Assembly (NCBI GenBank): GCA_002483135.1
Contig: DLHI01000022.1
Coordinates: 124,001 to 188,000 of the forward strand
Length of the DNA stretch: 64,000 nucleotides
Source: Hyphomonadaceae bacterium UBA7672
GTDB taxonomy: Bacteria; Pseudomonadota; Alphaproteobacteria; Caulobacterales; Hyphomonadaceae
Direction of reading: 5' to 3'
A program made the position numbers and the translations under genes. Below, one piece after another: positions 34,201 through 42,338 of this stretch. Position 1 is the stretch's first letter. Every line of letters begins with the position of its first letter. The notes under the pieces are model-generated. The model saw nothing but the letters and a program-made list of their open reading frames with translations. It was not told where the DNA came from and did not search any database.

Positions 34201-34454
34201 CCGCAATGTTGCTGCGCATCGCCAATGCGCGCGTGCTGTTGCGCGACGCCAGCATCGCCAAGCTGGACGCGGGGCCGACGGCGATCGCCTTCACGCCGCG
34301 CGTCGAACCGACGAAGAAGGCCATCTCGGAAACCGGGTTGGTGGCAAGGAATGGCCGCCTCATCCTTGAGGAGGCGATCATAGCTCCGATCGACCGGTTG
34401 GCGCGCGCTGAAGATGTTCTTCGGCATCTCGCGAAGTCCCGCAGGCGCAGCTAG
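31248..34454 (+). CDS. Mfd-like superfamily 2 helicase (transcription-repair coupling factor paralogue)
   Basis: A 1068-residue SF2 translocase. It contains an RNA-polymerase-interaction-like module (GDVVIHEDHGLAVIAG, near residue 415), a Walker A motif GDVGYGKT at 561-568, a DEEQ box at 662-665 and helicase motif VI region QLRGRVGRG. A C-terminal TRCF domain follows (DTRLSLYLRLARLTSRDELD). The N-terminal UvrB-like part is degenerate and the RID module departs from the usual VVHxxHG. Housekeeping Mfd is about 1150 residues, so this is probably a paralogue rather than the main mfd. An AAAGGGA site precedes the ATG. Its place inside a lipid catabolic block looks coincidental. Confidence 0.85.
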   Translation: MADGPGSKARGNVARAECAVGVAATRIAEALNKKTVLAIVSSDYRARDIHAALQGAAPKAEIVFFGPSDALPGDTQPPTPANTGVRLAALRRARGLAKAKAKKVVCVTTAEAASEMLPKPATFDGALTRFVVGGRIEPEAFRNVVRSIGYYEDDRVDEPAEFAMRGRVIDIFPANAERPVRLELADGAVQRIREFDSVSQRGVRDLPFIDLGSAAWPVLLGRSNTLFDYFPDAVIALDPGAAAERSRFLSLAADATGGQKKNAPANQTIVPQAAWDAATKKRTMLDLAAGPDERTIRFSANADPVKAMNAEIAAAFKEKARVVIAGTDHDLRFLKKRLPRNLAQGARPIPGWNEADSGWLNRVKLLDMRVPLSWREPKRLVVSAREVIGNNAGLTAASEDGGEHLLEIGDVCIGDVVIHEDHGLAVIAGLSRPSGASAVVEAIELEYAGGARRLVPVEEADRIWRYGADRSAVTLDGLDGASWRKRRLIIDKAMTETAAEMTRLAKENAKRRSPKIEPDPGAYADFVTGFPFSETPDQTRAINAVRDDLASGKPMDRLVVGDVGYGKTEVAMRAAALVALAGKQVVISAPTTVLVRQHYETFKARFERTGLKVASLSRLSDAAERKRVKAGLADGSISVVVGTGAVAADKVEYANLALVVIDEEQRFGAADKARLRDLAGPSGHLLSLTATPIPRTLQNALLGLKQMSVIATPPARRQPIRTLAGTFDEHQVKTALLREKDRGGQSFVVVPRIQDLPGIEATLHRLVPELTLLQAHGEMPAADIDSSMVRFANGLGDILLATNIIEAGLDVPRANTMIVWRADRFGLAQLHQLRGRVGRGNRRGHIILATEPGSTLTEATKKRLRTLESLDRLGAGFAISARDLDIRGAGDLVGDAQSGHMKLIGIDLYQHLLERAVREAQGETIERWAPVINVGLSGRIPPDWIPEADTRLSLYLRLARLTSRDELDAFEDELADRFGEEPDEAAMLLRIANARVLLRDASIAKLDAGPTAIAFTPRVEPTKKAISETGLVARNGRLILEEAIIAPIDRLARAEDVLRHLAKSRRRS

Positions 34455-34461
34455 GGCGGCT

Positions 34462-34484
34462 GCGACAGGGCGCCTTCCTGTCGC
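34462..34484 (+). terminator. Hairpin after the Mfd-like gene
   Basis: Arms GCGACAGG and CCTGTCGC (8 bp) with a 7-base loop start 8 bases past the stop codon at 34454. No T-run follows, so it is a weak terminator candidate. Confidence 0.4.
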
Positions 34485-34504
34485 GGAAGCTGTCGCTGCG
34501 GAAG

Positions 34505-34532
34505 TATATTCACTCTCACGCGCGTGAATATA
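34505..34532. promoter_or_regulatory. Palindromic operator candidate before the large TonB receptor
   Basis: Perfect 9-bp arms TATATTCAC (34505-34513) and GTGAATATA (34524-34532) separated by 10 bases. They are AT-rich in a GC-rich setting and lie 81 bases before the receptor start. The symmetry and position suggest a regulator binding site controlling the receptor. Confidence 0.55.
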
Positions 34533-34613
34533 TGTTGACTGACCACCTGACTCTGGCAAAGTTCACTCAGACGAGAGCGAGCCAGCAAGGCTCCGAATTG
34601 GGAGGACGTGATC

Positions 34614-37600
34614 GTGAACAACATGCTCCGCGGCGCTTCAAGCGCTGCGATTCTGATCGGTTTGGCGGGCGTCGCTCCGGCGTGGGCCCAGACGCCCACC
34701 ACGGTGGATCAGACGCCGCAACCCGCCACCGCACAGCCCGCCGATAGTGAGGACCGGGTCGTCATCACCGGCTCGTTCATCCAGGGCACGCCGGAAGACG
34801 CGGCGCTGCCGGTCGAGGTGTACTCCCAGGAAGAACTCGAAGATCGCGGCGCCCCGACGGCGCTGGAATTCGCCAAGAGCCTGACGATCGCCGGCCCGAC
34901 TTCTGGCGAGGCCTATTATTTCGGCGGCCCCGCGCTGATCGGCTCGGTCAACTACAACATTCGCGGCATCGGCGCTGACAAGACCCTGACCCTGCTCAAC
35001 GGCAGGCGCATGAGCTCTAACACGTCGAACATTCCGTTCGCGGCCCTATCGCGCGTCGAGATCCTGAAGGACGGCGCAGCGGTCATCTACGGCGCAGACG
35101 CAACGGGTGGCGTCGTCAACTTCATCACGCGCGATGACTTCGAGGGCCTCGAGATCAACGCGCAGTACAAGTATGTCGACAGCTCTGACGGCGACTATGG
35201 TCTCAGCATCCTCGGCGGCTTCGGCGACGACAACATCAACTTCCTGTGGTCAGCCGAGTGGGAGCACCGCTCCGCCCTCCGCGCCATGGACCGTGATTTC
35301 ACGCTCGACTCGCTTGATCCCACGGCCGGCCTCGGAAACTACAACCCCGCCCCGTGGTCGACGCTCACGAACCTTGCCGGATGGCTGCCGCTTGGCGCGC
35401 TGCCCGCAACGCCGACCATTGGGCCCAACGGCGCAGAATTTGGCGCGCCGGCTGGCGTCATCACCCCCGACTTCACGCCCGCCTCGTGTGCGGCTGTGGG
35501 CGGCCGGTACGACAACGCCTTCACTTGCGCGTACAATTATTCAAATTACTACAATCTGGTCGAGGACAACGACATCTACCGCGCCTTCGCGCAGCTCAAT
35601 GGTTCGTTTGACGACAACACCAACTTCCATGTCGAGGCGGCCTACGGCCAGGTGAAGACGCCGCACATGTACGCCTCTCCCTCCCAGCCTGTCCTGCGTG
35701 GGCCGGCGATGGCGACCGGGGCGACGTTCCAGTTCTATGTGCCGAGCACGAACCCGCACGCTGCGGCTTTCGGCGCGCGGACCGGCACGTCGGCTGCGGC
35801 GGGCTACACCCCGGTCACGTATCGCGTGCTTGGCCATGGCGGCAACGCGGCGTTTGGCGGACAGGGTGTGCCTGACCTCGTGGACAACCAGCTCTGGCGC
35901 GTGTCGGCGAGCCTTGATGGCCAGCTGGGCGACTGGGCCGGGATCGCCAAGGACGTGAACTATGATCTCGCGCTGACCTACAACCAGTCGATCAATCTCA
36001 ACACGCACCCAGACATCATCGGCTACCGCTTCCAGGAGGCTCTCAACGGCTTCGGCGGACCGAACTGCAACGCGCCCGACCTCGATCCGAACCGCTTCGG
36101 CACGCAGAACGCGGCGATGGCCGGACAAGGCGGTTGCCAGTGGTGGAATCCGTTTGCGACGTCGTTCGCCAACCAGCCGGTGAGAGGGCTCGCCAACCCG
36201 CAATATGTGGCGGGGACGGAGAACTCACTCGACCTCACTCGCTGGCTATTCGACTCGCGGCAGGTCGAGACCGTAGCGTCAAACCTAACCCTTGATCTGG
36301 TCTTCAACGGCAAGTCGGGCATTCAGCTGCCTGGCGGCGAAATCGGCTGGGCGGCTGGTCTGCAGGGTCGCCAGTTCGAAAGCCGCGAGACTTCGGGCTC
36401 GAAATTCATGAATGGCTCGATCGCGTGCGAATGGCCCGATGGCACGACCAGCCAGAACGGCGCGGGATCACCTCCGCTGGAGGCCAACCCCGTCCCGACC
36501 AACGACCCGCGCTTCCGTGGCTGCACGCCCGACAGCCCGGGCCCATACATCGCCTTCGTGCCCGACCCGCCAAACAGCACCGACCAGCAGCAGTACTCGG
36601 TCTTCGCCGAATTCCAGCTGCCGGTGCTGGACAATGTGAACCTTCAGGCGGCCGTCCGTCGCGAGGAATTCTCGGGCGGTCTTGGCGCCACGGTCTACAA
36701 GGTCGCCGGCAAATGGGACGTATTCGGCCCTCTGTCGCTGCGCGCCTCGTACGGCACCAACTACCAGACGCCGCCGGTCGGCACGATCCCGGGTGCGCAA
36801 ACGGTGGGTGCTCGCACCTACACCGTGGCCGCCGGAAACTGGCTTGGCGCCCGCTTCATTACCGATGCCAGCATCAAGCCGGAAACGGCGACGACCTGGA
36901 ATGCCGGGATGATCTGGGACAGCCAGGGCTTCACGCCTGACCACGATTTCCGCCTGATCGTCGACTATTTCGACATCGAGACGGAAGACCAGATCGGCCA
37001 GATCGCTGACCCGAACGCCATCGCCAGCCTGGTGTTCAACGGACCAGGCGGCACGATCACGACCTGTGATCCCAACGTGAACCCGCTGGTCGCGCGTATC
37101 ACGTTCAACGGACCGTGCGTGGTCGGCATGAACGGCGTCGGTACGTTCACCATGGTCGACACGCTGTACGGCAACGGCCCGGGCCAGACCACGAACGGCT
37201 TCGACATTCAGGCGACCTACAGCCTGCCGTTCGGACCAGGTGACCTGATGGTGGATCTTACGGCGACAAAGGTCACCGAACTCAAGACCGGCCCGACATC
37301 GCTCGACGGCGTCACGATCTCGACGGGCGATGATCGTCTCGGCTTCCTGAACTTCGCCACCTTTGCTCTCGCTGCTCCGGAATGGCGTGCGAACCTGGCC
37401 GCCAACTACGGTGTGGACGGGCACAACTTCCGGCTCGGCGTGAACTATGTTTCCGCCGTCACCGACGAGCGCGCGGGCATCCAGTACGGCGAGAACGGCG
37501 AGGACTGGATCACGGCCGACTTCACCTATCGCTTCGAAGTCACGCCGGACATGGCTCTCACGGCGACGGTCGCCAACATCTTCGACCGCATGCCTCCGAA

Positions 37601-37685
37601 GGCGCAGGAAGAGCTCGGCTACGATCCGTGGATGGGCAACCCGCTCGGCCGCACGTTCGAGGTCGGCATCAAGAAATCGTTCTAA
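34614..37685 (+). CDS. TonB-dependent receptor
   Basis: A 1023-residue outer-membrane receptor. The GTG at 34614 is chosen over the GTG at 34608 because GGAGG lies 8 bases before it. It has a signal peptide ending AWAQ, a TonB-box-like DRVVITGS near residue 48, a plug domain (VNYNIRGIGADKTLTLLNGRR, VEILKDGAAVIYGADATGG) and a 22-strand-type barrel ending in a terminal Phe (KKSF). Its size and plug style belong to the large receptors that import organic substrates or iron complexes in alphaproteobacteria. Position between lipid-oxidation genes and an MFS transporter suggests a hydrophobic organic substrate. A UUCG hairpin follows. Confidence 0.93.
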   Translation: MNNMLRGASSAAILIGLAGVAPAWAQTPTTVDQTPQPATAQPADSEDRVVITGSFIQGTPEDAALPVEVYSQEELEDRGAPTALEFAKSLTIAGPTSGEAYYFGGPALIGSVNYNIRGIGADKTLTLLNGRRMSSNTSNIPFAALSRVEILKDGAAVIYGADATGGVVNFITRDDFEGLEINAQYKYVDSSDGDYGLSILGGFGDDNINFLWSAEWEHRSALRAMDRDFTLDSLDPTAGLGNYNPAPWSTLTNLAGWLPLGALPATPTIGPNGAEFGAPAGVITPDFTPASCAAVGGRYDNAFTCAYNYSNYYNLVEDNDIYRAFAQLNGSFDDNTNFHVEAAYGQVKTPHMYASPSQPVLRGPAMATGATFQFYVPSTNPHAAAFGARTGTSAAAGYTPVTYRVLGHGGNAAFGGQGVPDLVDNQLWRVSASLDGQLGDWAGIAKDVNYDLALTYNQSINLNTHPDIIGYRFQEALNGFGGPNCNAPDLDPNRFGTQNAAMAGQGGCQWWNPFATSFANQPVRGLANPQYVAGTENSLDLTRWLFDSRQVETVASNLTLDLVFNGKSGIQLPGGEIGWAAGLQGRQFESRETSGSKFMNGSIACEWPDGTTSQNGAGSPPLEANPVPTNDPRFRGCTPDSPGPYIAFVPDPPNSTDQQQYSVFAEFQLPVLDNVNLQAAVRREEFSGGLGATVYKVAGKWDVFGPLSLRASYGTNYQTPPVGTIPGAQTVGARTYTVAAGNWLGARFITDASIKPETATTWNAGMIWDSQGFTPDHDFRLIVDYFDIETEDQIGQIADPNAIASLVFNGPGGTITTCDPNVNPLVARITFNGPCVVGMNGVGTFTMVDTLYGNGPGQTTNGFDIQATYSLPFGPGDLMVDLTATKVTELKTGPTSLDGVTISTGDDRLGFLNFATFALAAPEWRANLAANYGVDGHNFRLGVNYVSAVTDERAGIQYGENGEDWITADFTYRFEVTPDMALTATVANIFDRMPPKAQEELGYDPWMGNPLGRTFEVGIKKSF

Positions 37686-37698
37686 CCACCCCGCGACT

Positions 37699-37724
37699 GG
37701 ACGGGCGGCTTCGGCCGCCTGTCC
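37699..37724 (+). terminator. UUCG-loop hairpin terminator
   Basis: Arms GGACGGGCGGC and GCCGCCTGTCC pair at 10 of 11 positions plus one G-T pair, with a TTCG tetraloop, 14 bases after the TonB receptor stop. Only a short pyrimidine run follows. It is a likely terminator. Confidence 0.6.
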
Positions 37725-37868
37725 CCACTTTCCGCATGGTCGGATCGACAGCGAAAATGTCCCAAGGGGCATTACCCGAGACTTTTGTCGCCGGAGCAGC
37801 GCCTCTGAACGGTGATCCTCGCTCAGACACCGGCGCCCGCCAGGCATGATCCAGGGAGTTCCGCCGGC

Positions 37869-39224
37869 ATGACGGACACGACAGCCATTAACGCGAGCAG
37901 CAATGCGGATGCGCGGGTGCACCATGTGGGTCAGGGGGCATGGTTCGCGCTCGTCATGCTCTGCCTCGTCTATGTACTGAACTTTCTCGACCGACAGCTG
38001 CTCTCGATTCTTTCCAAGCCGATCCAGGATGACCTGAAATTGACAGACGGTCAGCTCGGGCTGCTCGGCGGACTCTATTTCGCGGCGTTTTACTGCACCA
38101 TCTCGCTGCCGGTGGCGTGGCTGGCGGACCGCAGCAACAGGGCACGGATCGTCGGCGCCGCGTGCACGCTCTGGAGCGCGGCGACGATCGCATGCGGATT
38201 GGCGCGCACCTATCCCGAGCTTGCGGTCGCGCGCATGACGGTTGGCGTTGGCGAGGCCGGCGGCGTGCCGCCGTCCTATTCGATGATCTCCGACTATTTC
38301 CCGGCGCACCGGCGGGGCATGGCCTATGGCGTCTACAATCTTGGACCGCCGATCGGCCAGGCGCTGGGCGTTGCGTTCGGAGCGAGCGTGGCGGCGACCT
38401 ATAGCTGGCGCGATGCGTTTCTGGCGCTGGGCATTGTCGGCGTTGCTGCCGGCGCTGCGGTTTTCTTCTTCGTGCGCGAGCCGAAACGTGGGGCGATGGA
38501 GGCGGCGCCGATCACGGCGACGCCCGCGCCCGTGCCGGTCGAAACGTCGGCGGCAAAGTCGCCGGGGTTCTGGAAGACGTTCGGAATGTTCATGACGCGG
38601 CCCGTGCTGTTGCTCGTGGCGCTATCTGCGGCGGCGACGCAGTTCATCACCTATGCCGTGCTCAACTTCACCACGCTGTTCCTTATGCGCGAAAAGGGCA
38701 TGACGCTGGAAGAGGTCGCGGTCTGGTATGCGATCCTGATCGGTGTCGGTATCGGCGCGGGGGTTTTCGTGTCGGGCTGGTTGCTCGATCGCATGGCGCC
38801 GAAGTCGCAGAAGGCGTACGCGGTCCTGCCTGCTGTGGCGCTGTGTTTTGCCGCGCCGCTGTTCGCGGGATTCGTGTGGGCGCCGGACTGGCCTTTGGCG
38901 CTGGTCTTCCTCGCCCTGCCCACTGCACTCAACTATTTCTACCTGTCGCCAGCCGTGGCGCTGGTGCAGGCGAAGGTGGAGCCGGCGCAACGCACGCTAG
39001 CTGGCGCCATCCTTCTGCTGATCATGAACATGATCGGGCTTGGCTTCGGGCCGACCTATCTGGGGGCGATGAGCGACATGTTCAGCGCGCAGGGTCATGA
39101 CAACCCGCTGCAGCTGGCCTTCTACACGCTGGTTCCGTTTTATGCCCTCGCGGTGTTCATGTTCGTGCTGCTGATGCGTGCGCTGGGACGGGAAGAAAAG
39201 ACCAGCAAGGACGTACGCGCATGA
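37869..39224 (+). CDS. MFS transporter, spinster/NarK-like branch
   Basis: A 451-residue inner-membrane transporter with about 12 hydrophobic segments. The family-typical stretch VYVLNFLDRQLLSILSKPIQ lies near residue 37, and the loop motifs are WLADRSNRARIVG and GVGEAGGVPPSYSMISDYF. These spinster-like MFS proteins are common beside lipid and steroid catabolic genes. The ATG at 37869 follows AGGGAG; the longer frame start at 37812 is not used. The next gene overlaps by ATGA, so transport and CoA activation are translated together. It probably takes the substrate delivered by the TonB receptor across the inner membrane. Confidence 0.9.
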   Translation: MTDTTAINASSNADARVHHVGQGAWFALVMLCLVYVLNFLDRQLLSILSKPIQDDLKLTDGQLGLLGGLYFAAFYCTISLPVAWLADRSNRARIVGAACTLWSAATIACGLARTYPELAVARMTVGVGEAGGVPPSYSMISDYFPAHRRGMAYGVYNLGPPIGQALGVAFGASVAATYSWRDAFLALGIVGVAAGAAVFFFVREPKRGAMEAAPITATPAPVPVETSAAKSPGFWKTFGMFMTRPVLLLVALSAAATQFITYAVLNFTTLFLMREKGMTLEEVAVWYAILIGVGIGAGVFVSGWLLDRMAPKSQKAYAVLPAVALCFAAPLFAGFVWAPDWPLALVFLALPTALNYFYLSPAVALVQAKVEPAQRTLAGAILLLIMNMIGLGFGPTYLGAMSDMFSAQGHDNPLQLAFYTLVPFYALAVFMFVLLMRALGREEKTSKDVRA

Positions 39225-40813
39225 ACTCGCCCTATGTCCAGGACTACGCCCTGACGCTGAACCGCCTGCTGGAGCATGCGGCGAAGTGGCATCCGGAAGC
39301 CGGCCTTGTGACGGCGACCGACGCGGGTGCGTTCGTGCGGTGCAGCTATGCCGAGCTCATCGTGCGGGCGCGCGATTTCTCGGCCGGCCTGCGCCAGCTT
39401 GGCGCTAAGCAGGGCGATCGGGTGGCGACGCTGGCGTGGAATACGCAGGACCATGTTGAAGCTTGGTATGGCATCGCGGGGATGGGCGCGGTAGTCCACA
39501 CGCTCAATCCGCGACTCTCGCCGGAGACGCTGGCCAGCATGGTGCGGCAGGCGGAGTGCAGGCTGCTGGTCGTGTCGTCCAGTCTTGCTGCGATGGGGGT
39601 GGAGCTTTCGCGGCTGGCGCCGTCGATCTCGCGCATGATCGTCATTGATGAGGCGGTGGATGTGGAATCGCTGGCCTCGCCGGTTTCGGTGATCCTGCGC
39701 GGCGAGATGGAGAGCGGTGCGCCGGTTGTTTGGGGCGCGTTCGACGAACATGCACCTGCCGGGTTGTGCTTTACATCCGGCACCACGGGCGATCCGAAGG
39801 GCGTCGTCTACACGCACCGGTCTTCTTACCTGCACACGCTGCGCCTGTTGCAGGCCGATGTGATCGGGCCGACGGCGCTGGATCGCATCCTGCTGGTCGT
39901 GCCGATGTTCCATGCGAATGGTTGGGGCCTGCCCTTTGCTGCGCCTGCGGTGGGTGCGTCGCTTCTGCTGCCGGGCAAGAATCTCGGCGGGGCCAGCCTT
40001 GCGCGCTTCATCCAGGCGGAACGCGCAACGCTGGCCGCTGGCGTGCCGACCGTGTGGCTTGGCCTGCTGGATCACCTCGAGGAGACGGGTGGAGACGTTC
40101 CTTCGCTCAAGCGCATAATGGTCGGCGGCGCGGCGATGCCAGAGAAGCTGATGCACCGTGTCGAGGAACGTCTCGGCGCGATCGTGCAGACCAGTTGGGG
40201 CATGACCGAGCTGACGCCTCTGGGCGCGATGGCGCCGTCCTACCTGCCGGCGCGCGATGCGGCGACGGCCGGGCGGATCGCACTTGGGCTGGACGTTCTT
40301 CTCACCGATTCCGACGGCAAGGCGCTGGCGCAGCAGCGCGAGACCGAGGGTCGGCTGCGCGTGAAGGGGCAGAGCGTCGTCAATCGCTATTATGGAATGG
40401 ACCAGCCTGCGGTGGATGCAGATGGCTGGTTCGACACGGGCGATCTGGCGCGAATCGGCGCGGATGGCGCGCTCTATATCACCGGCCGTGCGAAGGACCT
40501 GATCAAGTCCGGTGGGGAATGGATCAACCCGGCGGAGATCGAGGCGATCATCGGCGCCTCGGCGGCCGTGGCCCAAGTGGCCGTGATCGCGCGGCAGCAT
40601 TCGAAATGGGGCGAGCGGCCCGTGCTGATCGTGGAGATTCGCGACGGACATGACGTAACGGATGACGACCTGGTTGAGCAGCTGCGTAGCCGGGTGCCAT
40701 CGTGGTGGCTGCCTGACGCTGTCATCCGCGTGCCCAGAATTCCGCTGGCTGCGACCGGAAAAATAGACAAACGCAGGCTGCGGAAGGAGCTCGGGGCTGA
40801 ACAGGCGCCCTGA
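39221..40813 (+). CDS. Acyl-CoA synthetase (medium/long-chain type)
   Basis: A 530-residue AMP-forming acyl-CoA ligase. Motifs are CFTSGTTGDPKGVVYTHRS near residue 182, VPMFHANGWGLPF (typical of medium/long-chain ligases), SWGMTELTPLG, WFDTGDLARIGADG, RAKDLIKSGGEWINPAEIE and the C-terminal lysine motif AATGKIDKRRLR. The start overlaps the MFS stop by 4 bases. Coupling to a transporter suggests it traps the imported acid as a CoA ester. Confidence 0.93.
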   Translation: MNSPYVQDYALTLNRLLEHAAKWHPEAGLVTATDAGAFVRCSYAELIVRARDFSAGLRQLGAKQGDRVATLAWNTQDHVEAWYGIAGMGAVVHTLNPRLSPETLASMVRQAECRLLVVSSSLAAMGVELSRLAPSISRMIVIDEAVDVESLASPVSVILRGEMESGAPVVWGAFDEHAPAGLCFTSGTTGDPKGVVYTHRSSYLHTLRLLQADVIGPTALDRILLVVPMFHANGWGLPFAAPAVGASLLLPGKNLGGASLARFIQAERATLAAGVPTVWLGLLDHLEETGGDVPSLKRIMVGGAAMPEKLMHRVEERLGAIVQTSWGMTELTPLGAMAPSYLPARDAATAGRIALGLDVLLTDSDGKALAQQRETEGRLRVKGQSVVNRYYGMDQPAVDADGWFDTGDLARIGADGALYITGRAKDLIKSGGEWINPAEIEAIIGASAAVAQVAVIARQHSKWGERPVLIVEIRDGHDVTDDDLVEQLRSRVPSWWLPDAVIRVPRIPLAATGKIDKRRLRKELGAEQAP

Positions 40814-40869
40814 CACTTGTCAAAGCGGCGAGCCGATGCGAACCGGGTCGGGCACATTTGGAGTCAGCT

Positions 40870-41601
40870 ATGCCGGTGTCGGCCCCCCCAAAGGTCAAGC
40901 GCTCGAAGAAAGCCGAGCAGCGCGCGGAGATGATGGAGCAGATCCTCGACGCGGCCGAGCATCTGTTCTCGAATCACGGCCTCTATGGCGTGACGCTGAA
41001 GGATGTGGCCCAACGCGTGGGCGTGCACCACACGCTGATGAACTACTATTTCACGGACAAGAAGAAGTTGTTCGACACGGTGTTCGCGCGGCGTGCGTCA
41101 GTCACCAGCAAGCGGCGGATGGATGCGCTTGACGCCTACGAGAAGGCCAGCGGCGGCAAGCCGACCGTGGAAGGCGCGTTGCGGGCGTTCCTCGACACCG
41201 ACCTTGAGCTTTACGGCAATGGCGGCGAGGGCTGGCGCAATTACGGAAAGCTGAGCGCGCAGGCGGCGAACATGCCGGACGGCGCGGCGCTGATGGACGA
41301 GCACTTTGATGCGGTGGTGCTGAAGCTTGTCGGGCTGCTGAAGCGCGCGCTGCCGGAGTGTACGGAAGAGGACATCTTCTGGGGCTATCACTTCGTGTCA
41401 GGCGGTCTGATGTTGACGCTCGCACGCTCGGGGCGTCTGGACCGGCTGTCTGGTGGGCTGTGCCAGTCGGACGATTTCGATGCTGCGAAGGACAGGATGG
41501 CCAGCTTCATGGCCGGCGGATTCATCGAGCTGTGTCAGCGGCGCGTGGAAGAGCGGAAACAGGCCGCCAAGGCGCCGGCGAAGCGGGCGAAGAAGAGCTG
41601 A
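40870..41601 (+). CDS. TetR family regulator
   Basis: A 243-residue TetR regulator. A basic N-terminus (KVKRSKK) is followed by the helix-turn-helix at about residues 42-62 (KDVAQRVGVHHTLMNYYF). The C-terminal domain ends in a Lys/Ala-rich tail (KQAAKAPAKRAKKS). The ATG at 40870 has GGAG six bases upstream; a TTG at 40858 is possible but worse. It follows the acyl-CoA ligase by 56 bases and may control the MFS-ligase pair or the wider lipid block. Its stop codon abuts that of the convergent TetR gene with no gap. Confidence 0.9.
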   Translation: MPVSAPPKVKRSKKAEQRAEMMEQILDAAEHLFSNHGLYGVTLKDVAQRVGVHHTLMNYYFTDKKKLFDTVFARRASVTSKRRMDALDAYEKASGGKPTVEGALRAFLDTDLELYGNGGEGWRNYGKLSAQAANMPDGAALMDEHFDAVVLKLVGLLKRALPECTEEDIFWGYHFVSGGLMLTLARSGRLDRLSGGLCQSDDFDAAKDRMASFMAGGFIELCQRRVEERKQAAKAPAKRAKKS

Positions 41602-42171
41602 TTATTCCTCGATCGCTGCTTGCAGCATCTTCGCGAGGCGGGCGCGGAAGCGTTCGCGCTGGGCGGGGGTGAGGCCGAGGTCGTCGGAGATCAGACGATC
41701 CATGACCACGCCCTTGATGATGGAGGCTGCGAGGCGCACGCGCTCGGGCGCGTTACTGCCGCCGAGATAGCGTTCGAACGGACCGAAAAAGCGTTCATCG
41801 CCCGATTTGCGGACGGCTTCTGCGGCGACGGGGTGGTCTGCCGAATGGAGCATGATGCGCAACAGGTCCGGCTTTTCGTCATGGATGAAATCATCGACGA
41901 CCATGCGGGCGACGCGCTCGCCGAAATCCTTGATCTCACCGACGAAGAGTTCATCGGGACCGGGGCAGCCGGCGAGGACGGCGGCGAAGAGTTCCTCCTT
42001 GCTGCCGAAATAGCGGGAGACGAGCGAGACATCGACATTGGCGGCGGAAGCGATGCTGCGGAGGCTGACGCTGTCATAGGCCTCGCGCGCGAAATGGGCG
42101 GTCGCAGCCTTGAGCAGGGCCGCACGGGTGGCGGCTGAATCCCGTCTGCGAACAAGTGCGCCTACCGACAT
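41602..42171 (-). CDS. TetR family repressor of the RND efflux genes
   Basis: A 189-residue TetR repressor. The helix-turn-helix lies near residues 30-55 (SLRSIASAANVDVSLVSRYF, then GSKEELF). The ATG at 42171 is chosen for the GGAG site six bases upstream; the longer TTG start at 42201 would lie inside an operator. The gene diverges from an RND adaptor gene. The region between them has two copies of GTCAAC-N4-GTTGAC, one over its own promoter side and one facing the adaptor gene. Autoregulation and pump repression, as with AcrR/MexR-type controls, is the likely role. Confidence 0.92.
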   Translation of the reverse strand: MSVGALVRRRDSAATRAALLKAATAHFAREAYDSVSLRSIASAANVDVSLVSRYFGSKEELFAAVLAGCPGPDELFVGEIKDFGERVARMVVDDFIHDEKPDLLRIMLHSADHPVAAEAVRKSGDERFFGPFERYLGGSNAPERVRLAASIIKGVVMDRLISDDLGLTPAQRERFRARLAKMLQAAIEE

Positions 42172-42196
42172 TCCGGCTCCGTCGAAAAATTTTCTA

Positions 42197-42252
42197 GTCA
42201 ACGCCTGTTGACTTAGTCCCTCGGCTCATAATCTATGTCAACGGTCGTTGAC
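42197..42252. promoter_or_regulatory. Two TetR operators flanking the RND promoter
   Basis: Perfect palindromes GTCAACGCCTGTTGAC (42197-42212) and GTCAACGGTCGTTGAC (42237-42252) share 6-base arms and differ only in the 4-base spacer. Between and overlapping them is a -35-like TTGACT (42208-42213); no good -10 match was seen. A repressor bound here would block both directions. Two identical-arm sites in a 170-base divergent gap are unlikely by chance. Confidence 0.8.
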
Positions 42253-42338
42253 TTCCAATGGGCGAAAAGCCTGAAGCCCGCGATCAGCCGAAAAAATCAC
42301 AGGGCCACAAGGCTCGATCCTCCTCCCCAGGGGCTAAA

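Noticed and set aside
36468..38309. Long minus-strand frame of 613 codons
   Set aside because: It lies opposite a clear TonB receptor and MFS gene and reads as Arg/His-rich sequence with no domain, as expected from the antisense of GC-rich codons.
39140..40816. Long minus-strand frame of 558 codons
   Set aside because: Antisense of a well-marked acyl-CoA ligase, with an implausible composition.
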